Assembly (NCBI GenBank): GCA_934630515.1
Contig: CAKTVV010000019.1
Location: 1 to 59,125 of the forward strand
Direction of reading: 5' to 3'
Source of the DNA: an uncultured Eubacteriales bacterium
Lineage (GTDB): Bacteria > Bacillota > Clostridia > Oscillospirales > Acutalibacteraceae
DNA length: 59,125 nucleotides
Part shown: positions 1 through 7,700 of the stretch, piece after piece
Numbering within the stretch: position 1 is the first letter of the stretch
Layout of the letters: every line of letters begins with the position of its first letter
The notes under the pieces: model-generated
Told to the model about the DNA's origin: nothing
Databases searched by the model: none
What the model saw: only the letters and a program-made list of their open reading frames with translations
Translations under genes and position numbers: made by a program

Positions 1-34
1 GAAAAGGTTATTACCTATGAGAATAGCAAAAGAA

Positions 35-93
35 CTCCTTTTGATGTAGAATAAATCTGCGGTCTGGCAACTGCAAGAAACCATCAAAAGGAG
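35..93 (+). promoter_or_regulatory. 5' hairpin that hides the tnpA ribosome binding site
   Basis: A perfect 12-bp inverted repeat pairs 35-46 (CTCCTTTTGATG) with 82-93 (CATCAAAAGGAG). The second arm contains the AAGGAG ribosome binding site of tnpA, 12 bases before its ATG at 106. In a transcript that starts upstream, the site would be base-paired. In known IS200 elements a comparable 5' structure represses transposase translation, especially from read-through mRNA. The pairing is seen directly; the repression is inferred from the family. Confidence 0.7.
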
Positions 94-105
94 GCCATTC
101 AAGAA

Positions 106-564
106 ATGAACGACAATAAGAGTTTAGCACATACGACATGGAATTGCAAATATCATATAGTATTTGCGCCGAAATACAGGCGGCAAATATTCTATGATGA
201 GTACAAGAGGGAAATCGGAAAGATATTGCGAGAACTATGTGAATGGAAAGGAATAACCATAGTGGAAGCGGAAGTATGTCCAGATCATATACATATGTTG
301 GTAGAGATTCCACCGAAAATGAGTGTAGCAGGGTTTATGGGGTTTTTGAAGGGCAAGAGTAGTCTGCTTATCCACGAGCGGCACGGAAACCTCAAGTACA
401 AATATGGAAATCGAAGTTTTTGGTGCAGAGGCTATTATGTGGACACCGTAGGAAAAAATAAAACGAAGATAGCCGAGTATATTCGAGACCAGTTGAAAGA
501 AGATCAAATTCATGATCAAATGACACTTAGAGAATTTGTAGACCCGTTTACGGGTAGCCGGTAA
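106..564 (+). CDS. tnpA: IS200/IS605-family transposase TnpA
   Basis: This is a 152-residue HUH-superfamily single-strand transposase that cuts and rejoins single-stranded DNA at the element ends. The HUH metal-binding motif is His61-Ile-His63 (CPDHIHML) and the probable nucleophile is Tyr125 in the helix KIAEYIRDQ. Length and motif spacing are normal for full-length TnpA of the Y1 type, so it may be active. The ATG at 106 follows AAGGAG at 88-93. No tnpB or IscB-like gene is adjacent. Codon use is AT-rich, unlike the neighbours, consistent with transfer. Confidence 0.93.
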   Translation: MNDNKSLAHTTWNCKYHIVFAPKYRRQIFYDEYKREIGKILRELCEWKGITIVEAEVCPDHIHMLVEIPPKMSVAGFMGFLKGKSSLLIHERHGNLKYKYGNRSFWCRGYYVDTVGKNKTKIAEYIRDQLKEDQIHDQMTLREFVDPFTGSR

Positions 565-628
565 CAATCTCCTTGCTGGTGTCAGACCGCTTCCACGCCT
601 TTAGGCGTTGCCAGTATCATAGGGCTTT

Positions 629-683
629 GCCCGCATATGAAATACCCCCGGCTGCGCCGGGGGATTTTTATTTATATGCGGGC
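629..683 (+). terminator. Nested palindrome and terminator at the IS right end
   Basis: An outer inverted repeat (GCCCGCATAT at 629-638 with ATATGCGGGC at 674-683) encloses a perfect GC hairpin, CCCCCGGCTGCGCCGGGGG at 645-663, followed by ATTTTTATTT. It reads as a factor-independent terminator for tnpA. A smaller hairpin, ACGCC-TTTA-GGCGT, lies just upstream at about 595-608 and may be the transposase-recognised end structure. Confidence 0.6.
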
Positions 684-1152
684 TTATATCGGCTGCGGAA
701 GGCTCGCTTTGGACGCTAAGCGGACGGTGATCGGCTTTTGCTGCGGTCCCGCTTCCCGTATCCGATGAGCGGTGCCGCAGGAGCTGCCGCCCCCGGCGCC
801 GATCGGACGATGGGGTCTTTCACCCGCAGTGCAGAGGGCGTCCCCCACCCGTATCGCCTGCGCTTCGGTAAATGCGGGGGTGCTCCCGAGAAGATGTTCG
901 CATGTGTGTCTGAGCGCATGCTCGAGCATACGCCGCCGTATGGGAATCCTTGTCGTTGGTGCCGCCGGGAGGAGTTGGGTGCCCCGCCCGGGCGATCCGG
1001 CGCCGGACGGGGGCTGGTGCGATTCCCGGAACCGACGACAGCCGATGGCATGGGTCGTTTCCGGGTCTGTGCGAAACCGGCACAAAAGCGTGATTTGTTT
1101 TTTGTGTACCCATACAGTTTTTGCCGGTAACAACGAAAAGTGGACCGCTTTC
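684..1152. other. GC-rich intergenic stretch without a convincing gene
   Basis: Several open frames cross this stretch on both strands, but none has a ribosome binding site plus a protein-like composition, and none resembles a family I recognise. It separates the IS element from the promoter at 1153-1181. Confidence 0.5.
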
Positions 1153-1181
1153 TTGCAAAACTCTGCGGCATGTGCTATAAT
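1153..1181 (+). promoter_or_regulatory. Sigma-A promoter for the 1230 gene
   Basis: TTGCAA (1153-1158) and TATAAT (1176-1181) are separated by 17 bp, with a TG one base before the -10 element (extended -10). Transcription would start near 1188, about 40 bases before the ATG at 1230. Confidence 0.8.
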
Positions 1182-1229
1182 GAAAAATGCGAACCCTAAA
1201 GGGGTATTTTGAAAAATGGAGGAGAAGAA

Positions 1230-1811
1230 ATGGCAAAGATCGAGAGCAAGGTCATGCAGGTGCATCCCGCCAAGGAGGCGTCCACCATTTCCCGTATGGA
1301 GCGGTTCGGATGGGTGCTGAAAACCAATCAGGACGTGGTGACGAAGGATTCTCACGACGAGCTCATCGGAGATACGCTCTATTCCGTGACGGAGACCGAG
1401 CGCTACATCAAGCTGATGTTCCAGCGGGACACCGAGGACGAGCGGTACCCCCTGTATCAAAAGGGGGAGGCGCTGTACGATGAGATTCTGGAGCTGGAAC
1501 GGTATTGTCAGCCCCGGGAGTTCTCGTTCAGGGTCTGGCCGGAAATGGCTCGGTGGCTGTACGCCGTGATCCTGATCGGCACCCTTTTTGTGGGCGGCTT
1601 CATCGGCGTCGCCGTGGGCGATTCGCCGGCGGCCTTGCTGATCGGCTGGGCGTGTGCGCTGGTGCTGGTGGTCGCCGGTATTCTGGTTTATCGTCTCCGG
1701 GTCGCCAAGCCCAAGGAGCTGGCGCACCACAACGAGCTGGAGGCCGATAAGGCGCAGAACCGGGAGCTGCTTGCGGAAAAGCGGACAGAGCTTGCCGCAC
1801 TGGGGCTGTAA
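1230..1811 (+). CDS. Hypothetical membrane protein with two C-terminal helices
   Basis: This is a 193-residue protein of unknown function. The ATG at 1230 is chosen because GGAGGAG sits at 1218-1224; an upstream in-frame TTG at 1209 has no such site. The first ~105 residues are charged and soluble, rich in Glu, Arg and Tyr. Two membrane segments follow (about 110-130 and 137-157), then a basic/acidic amphipathic tail rich in Glu, Lys and Ala that may form a coiled coil. No signal peptide is present, so both termini probably face the cytoplasm. It is a single-gene unit with its own promoter and terminator. I recognise no family. Confidence 0.75.
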   Translation: MAKIESKVMQVHPAKEASTISRMERFGWVLKTNQDVVTKDSHDELIGDTLYSVTETERYIKLMFQRDTEDERYPLYQKGEALYDEILELERYCQPREFSFRVWPEMARWLYAVILIGTLFVGGFIGVAVGDSPAALLIGWACALVLVVAGILVYRLRVAKPKELAHHNELEADKAQNRELLAEKRTELAALGL

Positions 1812-1851
1812 AGCTCTCGGCGGCAGGAGAAGGGAGCCATCCTACGAAAAG

Positions 1852-1890
1852 ACCGGGCAGCGACTTTCTGTCGCTGCCCGGTTTGTTTTG
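1852..1890. terminator. Bidirectional terminator between convergent genes
   Basis: A 13-bp perfect stem, ACCGGGCAGCGAC (1852-1864) with GTCGCTGCCCGGT (1870-1882), closes a TTTCT loop. T-rich flanks lie on the plus side (TTGTTTTG) and on the minus side (CTTTTCG). It serves the 1230 gene and the G5/3D gene, which converge here. Confidence 0.85.
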
Positions 1891-1911
1891 CTTATTAGCC
1901 GGAAGTTTACC

Positions 1912-2946
1912 TTAACCGATCACATAGATGTTCATGGTGCGCCGTCCGAAGGCACAGGCCTCGGCATAGGAGCCCATATACACATCGCAGAAGGTGCGGT
2001 TGCCGCTGGCAAAGGCACCGGTATCCGCCGCCACGGCATAGCCGTAGACGAATTTGCCGTCCGCCGAGGTGATCCACAGCTTGGTGCCGTAGGGGATGAT
2101 GTTGGGGTTCACCGCCACGGTGCCGACCCCCAGCCGCATCCCGGAGGCGCCCCGCTTGCCCACGGAATAAGCGGTGCAGCTCTTGCCGGTATATACGGTC
2201 TTATAGCTGGTGGGCTGCCCCTTGGCGTCCAGCGCAATGTCAAAGGGAGCGTTGGACAGGGGGGTGCCGTAGCTGGCGCCCTTCAGCAGGATCTTGGTGA
2301 CCGGCTTCTGGGTGACCACCTCGCTCACCAGATCGGTGGCGACCACCTCTCCGTTGACGATGGTCTTGCGGTAGGTGAGGGTCTTGCTGCCCTGCACACC
2401 CGCCTGCTTCACTTGGGTGCGGCCGGGCTTGAGCACGCAGGTGTAGTTGGTGACCGTCTCAAAGGCGATGGCTTCGGTGGTCTGGTATTCCTCATACGCC
2501 ACCCGATCCACCGTGATCACCATGCCGTCCTCTACCGGGGTATCGTTCTCCTGACTGACGGTATCGTAGGCGCCCACCGACACGTCGGCACGGCGCAGGG
2601 CGCTGGCGACGGTGCCGTCGGTCATGTGCAGCAGCGTGGATACGCCGTCCGCCTGCACCTCTACGGTCATCGCCCGATTCACGTCAATGGTGCCGGCGGT
2701 GGGGTTCACCTGCAGCAGGTCGTATTCCTGCAGCGAAACGCCGGCGGCGGATACCGCCAGATAGGGGTCGCTGTGCATGGTCAGCACCACCCGGCTGGAG
2801 TCGCCGTCGGTGACGGTGATGGCACGGGAGTTGACCGATACGATGGCCGCCATGGCAGTCGTCAGCGCAGCCAGACACACCACGGCGAAGAGACGGGAGC
2901 GCACCGTGCGGCGCACGGTCGTCCATATTCGATTCAGCTGTTCCAT
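1912..2946 (-). CDS. YabE-like cell-wall protein (DUF348, G5 and 3D domains)
   Basis: This is a 344-residue exported protein of the YabE/resuscitation-promoting-factor-like group, thought to act on peptidoglycan during growth or germination. Order: N-terminal membrane anchor (about 20-38), DUF348 ubiquitin-like repeats (about 40-150, starting ITVTDGDSSRVV), a G5 domain (about 155-230, with TQKPVTKILLKG), and a C-terminal 3D domain (MltA-like barrel). In the 3D domain two of the three expected Asp are present (AADTG and CDVYM); the first is Asn in VAVNPN. The ATG at 2946 is preferred over an earlier in-frame start because AGAAAGGAAG precedes it. The stop is followed by the shared terminator at 1852-1890. 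Confidence 0.88.
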   Translation of the reverse strand: MEQLNRIWTTVRRTVRSRLFAVVCLAALTTAMAAIVSVNSRAITVTDGDSSRVVLTMHSDPYLAVSAAGVSLQEYDLLQVNPTAGTIDVNRAMTVEVQADGVSTLLHMTDGTVASALRRADVSVGAYDTVSQENDTPVEDGMVITVDRVAYEEYQTTEAIAFETVTNYTCVLKPGRTQVKQAGVQGSKTLTYRKTIVNGEVVATDLVSEVVTQKPVTKILLKGASYGTPLSNAPFDIALDAKGQPTSYKTVYTGKSCTAYSVGKRGASGMRLGVGTVAVNPNIIPYGTKLWITSADGKFVYGYAVAADTGAFASGNRTFCDVYMGSYAEACAFGRRTMNIYVIG

Positions 2947-3227
2947 AATAGCTTCCTTTCTGCCGACCGAGACACTACTATTCTGCACAAATTACGGAAA
3001 CTTATGCAAAGTGTCCCAGCGCTGGGAGCGGCGTCCATTCTCTGTTGAGACGGCGGCGCAGCGTCTCCCGTTTTGAGGAGACGATCACCGCTGCAAGAGA
3101 AAAACGACCGCTCCGGCTTCGGCGGGCGGATATCCGGGGAACGGGTTTCTGTTTGTTCCGGTATCCCCCTCGCTGCACCGTCGTCCGGGGGACGACACAG
3201 CCGGGCAATGGGAGTTTCATAGGCTCT
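2947..3227 (-). promoter_or_regulatory. Long structured 5' leader of the YabE-like gene
   Basis: From the promoter at 3234-3262 the transcript would run about 280 bases before the ATG. The leader contains several GC-rich hairpins, including 3061-3083 (GCGTCTCCC paired with GGAGACG) and a small stem at about 3181-3196. I looked for the ydaO/yuaA c-di-AMP riboswitch that often precedes such genes, and its conserved blocks are not visible. The leader therefore looks regulatory but is unassigned. Confidence 0.45.
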
Positions 3228-3233
3228 TGAGCT

Positions 3234-3262
3234 ATTATACGCAGACAAAATCCCGATGTCAA
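3234..3262 (-). promoter_or_regulatory. Consensus sigma-A promoter for the YabE-like gene
   Basis: On the minus strand a perfect TTGACA (3257-3262) and a perfect TATAAT (3234-3239) are separated by 17 bp. This is the best match to consensus in the window, so the gene may be transcribed strongly and controlled after initiation. Confidence 0.85.
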
Positions 3263-3269
3263 CCGAGCT

Positions 3270-3937
3270 TGAAACTAGGATTTTTGTACACTTCTGACAA
3301 GAAAGAAGCCGATTTTGCCGCCAGGCACGAAAATATCCGTCGGCAAAACCGCAAAAGGCAATCGGGCAAAATGTATACAATCCGAGAAAAAATCGGCGGA
3401 AAAGCGGGGTAAAAAGTTACAAAGTTGTCACTTTTGTATCTGAAAACTGCCAATAGTTACCAAAAATGGAAATAAAATTTGTATTCCCGAAAAATGGGAC
3501 TTTTTTTGTGCAACCAGACAAATCGTCCCGAAAAAACAGCGCCAAAACCCCGGAAAACCCTCGTCTGACCCCCGGAAAACAGGCGATTTTTTGAAATCGA
3601 AACGAATAAATATTTAAAAACACGCAGAAATATTATTTTTCGGTGGAATTTCCATTTTCCTGCGCCGTATATTCTGCGGGAACGCCTGTGTGCCGGCGGC
3701 GATTCTCCGCCGAAATTGGTCGAAACCCGCCCCTTTGCCGCCGTTTGTTGCCGGGGATAGATCCTTTTCTGCTATGGCGGCCAGCTGTCCGGCTGCTTTT
3801 TGTGAAGAAGAACTGCGGCAGCGGGGTTGTCTGCGGCGCCGTTGGGGTGTTTTTGCAAGAAAATGCGCCTGCTGCTCGCCAAAAGCGGCGATAGTCCCGG
3901 TGTTGTTTGCGCACAGTCCCCAGCCGGATCGAATAAC
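3270..3937. other. Intergenic region, AT-rich then GC-rich, no gene seen
   Basis: Bases about 3270-3650 are unusually A/T-rich for this genome, with runs such as AAAAACAGCGCCAAAACCCC. Bases 3650-3937 return to high GC and lead into the tandem repeats. Open frames here lack ribosome binding sites and recognisable domains. Confidence 0.5.
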
Positions 3938-4500
3938 GTAACCTGACCAGTTGGCGCCTACCCGCTGTCCCCTTGTGCGTGTCGCCGGTGTCGATTGCTG
4001 CCGGGGCGCCATCCCCCAACCGGGTTGGACAGCGTAACTCGACCAACTGTCGCTTGCTCGTTGACCCCCAGTGCGTGCTGCTGAGTGCCGGTCGCCGCCC
4101 GGGACGCCATCCCCCAACCGGGTCGGACAGCGTAACCCGACCAACTGTCGCCTACCCGCTGTCCCCTTGTGCGTGTCGCCGGTGTCGCTCGCCGCCCGGA
4201 GAGCCATCCCCCAAGCCAGATCGAATAGCGTAACCCGACCAACTGTCGCTTGCTCGCTGACTCCCAGTGCGTTTTGCCGGTGTCGCTCGCCGTCCGGGAC
4301 GCCGCCCCCCAAGCCAGATCGAATAGCGTAACCCGACCAGCTGGCACTTGCCCGCTGCCCCCCAGTGCGTGCTGCTGAGTTCCGGTCGCCGCCCGGGACG
4401 CCGCCCCCAAGCCGGGACAAATATCGCCGCCCGACCAACTGTCGCTTGCCCGCTGACCCCCAGTGCGTTTCGCCGGTATCGCTCGCCGCCCGGTTCCTGC
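3938..4500. repeat. Tandem array of ~98-bp imperfect repeats
   Basis: About six copies of a GC-rich unit stand head to tail. A reference point (GTAACYCGACCA) recurs at 3938, 4034, 4132, 4230 and 4328, with a diverged copy at 4426, giving steps of 96, 98, 98, 98 and 98. Conserved blocks include CGACCAACTGTCGC, CCCAGTGCG and GCCGCCCGGGACGCC. The 98-bp period is not a multiple of three, so the long open frames on the minus strand (up to about 300 codons) cycle through all frames and are not credible genes. The array lies between the rpoD terminator and the YabE-like promoter. Confidence 0.9.
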
Positions 4501-4526
4501 CGTCGGACATTCCCTCGCTGCCCCTG

Positions 4527-4580
4527 CGCCAAACAACAAAAGATCCCGGGCGGATGCGCTGTTCACACCCGCCCGGGATC
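4527..4580 (-). terminator. Terminator of the dgt-dnaG-rpoD transcript
   Basis: GATCCCGGGCGG (4542-4553) pairs perfectly with CCGCCCGGGATC (4569-4580). On the minus strand the stem is followed by TTTTGTTGTTTGG. It lies about 60 bases after the rpoD stop codon. Confidence 0.85.
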
Positions 4581-4639
4581 GTATGCTTTTATACTATATA
4601 GATATAATAGGAAAGACTGCCATAAACACCGTTTCCGGC

Positions 4640-5875
4640 TTAGTCCAGAAAATCCTTGAGCTTTTTGCTGCGGCTGGGATGACGTAGCTTGCGCAGTGCC
4701 TTGGCCTCAATCTGACGGATCCGCTCCCGGGTCACATCAAACTCCTTACCCACTTCCTCCAGCGTGCGGGGGCGGCCGTCCTCCAGACCGAACCGCAGGC
4801 GCAGCACCTTCGCCTCCCGCTCGGTGAGGGAGGTCAGCACCTCGTCCAGCTGCTCCTTGAGCAGGGTGTGGGATGCCGCCTCCGCCGGAGCGGGCGCCTC
4901 GTCGTCGGGGATGAAGTCGCCCAGATGGCTGTCCTCCTCCTCGCCGATGGGGGTCTCCAGCGATACCGGCTCCTGCGCCACCCGCATGATCTCCCGCACC
5001 TTATCCACCGGCATATTCAGCTCGGCGGCGATCTCCTCTGCCGAGGGCTCGTGTCCGTTTTTGTGCAGCAGCTGGCTGGATACTTTTTTCACCTTGTTGA
5101 TGGTCTCCACCATGTGTACCGGGATGCGGATGGTCCGTGCCTGATCGGCGATGGCACGGGTGATGGCCTGCCGGATCCACCAAGTGGCATAGGTGGAAAA
5201 CTTGAAGCCCTTGGTATAGTCGAATTTTTCCACCGCCTTGATCAGACCCAGATTGCCCTCCTGGATCAGATCCAGGAACTGCATCCCGCGGCCCACATAC
5301 CGCTTGGCAATGCTGACCACCAGCCGGAGGTTCGCCTCGCTGAGACGCTTTTTCGCCTTGCTGTCGCCCTCCATAATCCGCATCGCCAGCGCCGTCTCCT
5401 CCTCCGGCGACAGCAGCGGCACCCGTCCGATCTCTTTCAGATAGGCCTTTACCGGGTCGTCCACGGAGATGTTTTCGGCGGCGATCACCTCGGCGGGCTC
5501 CTCCGGGTCTGCTCCCTCGGTGCCCAGCTCCAGCTCCTCCAGCGGCAGGTTGGCGAACTCGTCCACCACCTGAATGTGGTTCGCCTCCAGCAGCTCATAG
5601 AGCTTGTCCATCTGCTCCGGATCGAAATCAAAGCTCTCCATGGCGTCCATGATCTCCTGATCCGTCAGCTTGCCCTTGCTGCGGCCCAGCTCCACCAAGT
5701 CGTTGAGCTGGGTAGCTTTATCTTTTTTCGGCGCTGTGGGCATATCGTCCAGCTCGGCCTCTGCCTCCAGCTCCTCCTCGTTTTCCAGCTCCTCCTGCTC
5801 CCGCTCGGCGGTCAGCTGGGCATCCAGCTCGTCATCGTCCAAAAGGGGGGTGTTCTTTTCGTTTTTCTCGCTCAT
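4640..5875 (-). CDS. rpoD: RNA polymerase primary sigma factor RpoD/SigA
   Basis: This is a 411-residue housekeeping sigma-70 factor that directs RNA polymerase to -35/-10 promoters. The N-terminus (about 1-130) is highly acidic, matching region 1.1. Region 1.2 starts near DPVKAYLKEIG. Region 2 contains GNLGLIKAVEKFDY and the -10-recognising segment FSTYATWWIRQAI. Region 3 follows, and region 4 has the -35-recognising helix VTRERIRQIEAKALRKLR near the C-terminus. Length and motifs are normal for Clostridia. AAAGGAA precedes the ATG. It is the last gene of dgt-dnaG-rpoD, 32 bases after dnaG. Confidence 0.98.
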   Translation of the reverse strand: MSEKNEKNTPLLDDDELDAQLTAEREQEELENEEELEAEAELDDMPTAPKKDKATQLNDLVELGRSKGKLTDQEIMDAMESFDFDPEQMDKLYELLEANHIQVVDEFANLPLEELELGTEGADPEEPAEVIAAENISVDDPVKAYLKEIGRVPLLSPEEETALAMRIMEGDSKAKKRLSEANLRLVVSIAKRYVGRGMQFLDLIQEGNLGLIKAVEKFDYTKGFKFSTYATWWIRQAITRAIADQARTIRIPVHMVETINKVKKVSSQLLHKNGHEPSAEEIAAELNMPVDKVREIMRVAQEPVSLETPIGEEEDSHLGDFIPDDEAPAPAEAASHTLLKEQLDEVLTSLTEREAKVLRLRFGLEDGRPRTLEEVGKEFDVTRERIRQIEAKALRKLRHPSRSKKLKDFLD

Positions 5876-5907
5876 AGTGTTGATTCCTTTCTGTCCCTGA
5901 GAGGATC

Positions 5908-7668
5908 TTACTTTTTCTTTTCCCGCAGAGCCGCCATCATGCGGCGCAGCTCGTCGTCGGAAACGGCTGCCGGGTCGTGCATGCCCCGCAGGGCGTATTC
6001 TTCCCGGATGATGCCGGCGTATTCCGCCAGATCCTCCGGGGTGTCGGTGCGCTCCTGCGCCTGCCGCAGCATCCGGGCGATATAAGCCATATCCCGCTCG
6101 TCATAGTCGGCGGATAAAAACGCCAGCTCGATGAGCAGCCCTTGCCGGTGCCGCTCCTGCAATCGGGTGTACAGCGTGCGGTTGAAATCCGTCACGAACT
6201 GCTCCGGCTGGATCAGGGAGGCAGCACGGCCGATATAGTCGGGGTGCTGCAGCAGCGTCCCCAGCAGGCTCTCCTCCGCCCCCGCCGCCCGGGGATAGGT
6301 GGCTGCCTGCGGGTTCACCTGACTCAGCTCCCGGGTCTCCTTGCGCAGCAGCTCCGGCAGGCGGCGTTTGGTCTCGGTGCGCTGACGGCTGTGGCGGGTG
6401 CGGTCGAGCTCCTGCAGGATAGCATCCTTGGAGATGGACAGCAGCTGCGCCAGCCGCCCGGCGTACACATCCCGCTCCACCGGGCTGTCCAGCGCCGCCA
6501 GAACCTCCACCGCATCCTTCAGATAGGCGATCTTGCCGTTGGAGGTTTGGATGTCGTGGCGCTGTCCGATCGCCAGCAGCTGATACTCCACCGCATTGGC
6601 GGAGCGCTCCAGCAGCAGCTTGAAGGCGGCGGCGCCGTTGCGTTTGATGAACTCGTCCGGGTCCTTGCCGTCGGGGATGGAGACCACCCGCACATCCAGC
6701 CCGGTTTTCCGCAGCCGTTCGATGGCGCGGGCGGTGGCTTTTTGTCCTGCTCCGTCGGCGTCGAAAATGAGGTTGATCCGGTCGGCGTACCGGGCGATGA
6801 GCTGAATCTGCTCATCGGGGAACGCCGTCCCCAGCGCCGCCACCGTGTTGGTGAATCCCGCCTGATGCATGGCGATGGCGTCCATATAGCCCTCGCACAG
6901 ATTCAGCTCCCGGCCGGTGCTTTTGGCAAAATTGAGGGCGAACAGGTTGCGGCTCTTGCTGTAGGCGGGGGTGCTTTCGGTGTTGATGTACTTGGGCTTG
7001 GAGTCGTCCAGCACCCGTCCGCCGAATGCCACCACGTTGCCCCGGATGTCGATGATGGGGATGATCACCCGGTTGCGGAAAATGTCGTAGAGCCTACCGT
7101 TATCACGATTTTTCCCAGCCAAAAAGCCAGCTGTCAATTCCTCCGGATGAAACCCCTTGGCGCGCAGCCTCGTCAGCAGATAATCCCACCCGGGCGGCGC
7201 AAAGCCCAGCCCGAAATGGCGGATGGTGGCATCGGTATACCCCCGGCGGTGGAAATAGTCCAGCGCCTCCCGCCCCTCGGGGCTGTATAGCGCACTATAG
7301 TATAGCCGGGCAGCCTCCCGGTTCGCCTCCAATATCCGCAGCCGCATCCGGGCAGCGGCATCGTTCTCCCGGCTGTTCTCCGGCATCCGCATCCCCGCCC
7401 GGTCGGCTAAGAACCGGATGGCATCCATATAGTCCAGATTTTCGATGCGCTTGACAAAGGTGATCACATCGCCCCCCGCCCCGCAGCCGAAGCAGTAAAA
7501 GGAGGAGGTCTCCGGATATAGATTAAAGGAGGGGGTCTTTTCTCCATGGAAGGGACACAGCCCCACCAGATTGCGACCCCGACGCTTGAGGGATACATAG
7601 CCGGACACGACGCTTTCAATATCGTTTTTCAGCAGAAGCTCCTGTATAAAGGCTTCCGGCAGGGGCAT
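5908..7668 (-). CDS. dnaG: DNA primase DnaG
   Basis: This is a 586-residue primase that makes RNA primers for replication. The N-terminal zinc finger has CPFHGEKTPSF followed by YCFGCGAGGD (about 38-65). The catalytic core follows, with a TOPRIM domain containing the Glu motif LCEGYMDAIAMHQAG (about 258-272) and the Asp motif IFDADGAGQKA (about 305). The C-terminal region matches the DnaB-binding part in position. It is 32 bases downstream of dgt and 32 bases upstream of rpoD, the clostridial version of the macromolecular-synthesis operon. Confidence 0.97.
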   Translation of the reverse strand: MPLPEAFIQELLLKNDIESVVSGYVSLKRRGRNLVGLCPFHGEKTPSFNLYPETSSFYCFGCGAGGDVITFVKRIENLDYMDAIRFLADRAGMRMPENSRENDAAARMRLRILEANREAARLYYSALYSPEGREALDYFHRRGYTDATIRHFGLGFAPPGWDYLLTRLRAKGFHPEELTAGFLAGKNRDNGRLYDIFRNRVIIPIIDIRGNVVAFGGRVLDDSKPKYINTESTPAYSKSRNLFALNFAKSTGRELNLCEGYMDAIAMHQAGFTNTVAALGTAFPDEQIQLIARYADRINLIFDADGAGQKATARAIERLRKTGLDVRVVSIPDGKDPDEFIKRNGAAAFKLLLERSANAVEYQLLAIGQRHDIQTSNGKIAYLKDAVEVLAALDSPVERDVYAGRLAQLLSISKDAILQELDRTRHSRQRTETKRRLPELLRKETRELSQVNPQAATYPRAAGAEESLLGTLLQHPDYIGRAASLIQPEQFVTDFNRTLYTRLQERHRQGLLIELAFLSADYDERDMAYIARMLRQAQERTDTPEDLAEYAGIIREEYALRGMHDPAAVSDDELRRMMAALREKKK

Positions 7669-7700
7669 AGCGCTCCCTCCTTTCCGTTACGCCGGGGCGA

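Larger units (their letters stand above)
30..683 (+). mobile_element. IS200-type insertion sequence (single tnpA)
   Basis: This is a short element with one HUH transposase gene, hairpin structures at both ends and no accessory tnpB, which is the IS200 layout. It is clearly more AT-rich than the GC-rich DNA on both sides, so it is probably a recent arrival. The left limit is uncertain because the element begins close to the window edge. The right limit is placed after the nested palindrome at 629-683. IS200/IS605 elements do not make target duplications or carry terminal inverted repeats, so exact ends cannot be read from the sequence alone. Confidence 0.75.

Noticed and set aside
2947..3233. 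ydaO (c-di-AMP) or GEMM (c-di-GMP) riboswitch before the G5/3D gene
   Set aside because: The conserved sequence blocks of these classes could not be found by eye in the leader; it was kept only as an unassigned structured leader.
3938..4500. CRISPR array
   Set aside because: The repeating unit is ~98 bp and conserved along most of its length, with no alternation of a short constant repeat and unique spacers, and no cas genes are present.
3614..4566. Long minus-strand open frames (up to ~300 codons) with repeated peptides over the 98-bp array
   Set aside because: The 98-bp period shifts frame in every unit, all three minus frames are open, there is no ribosome binding site or recognisable domain, and composition follows the GC-rich repeats.
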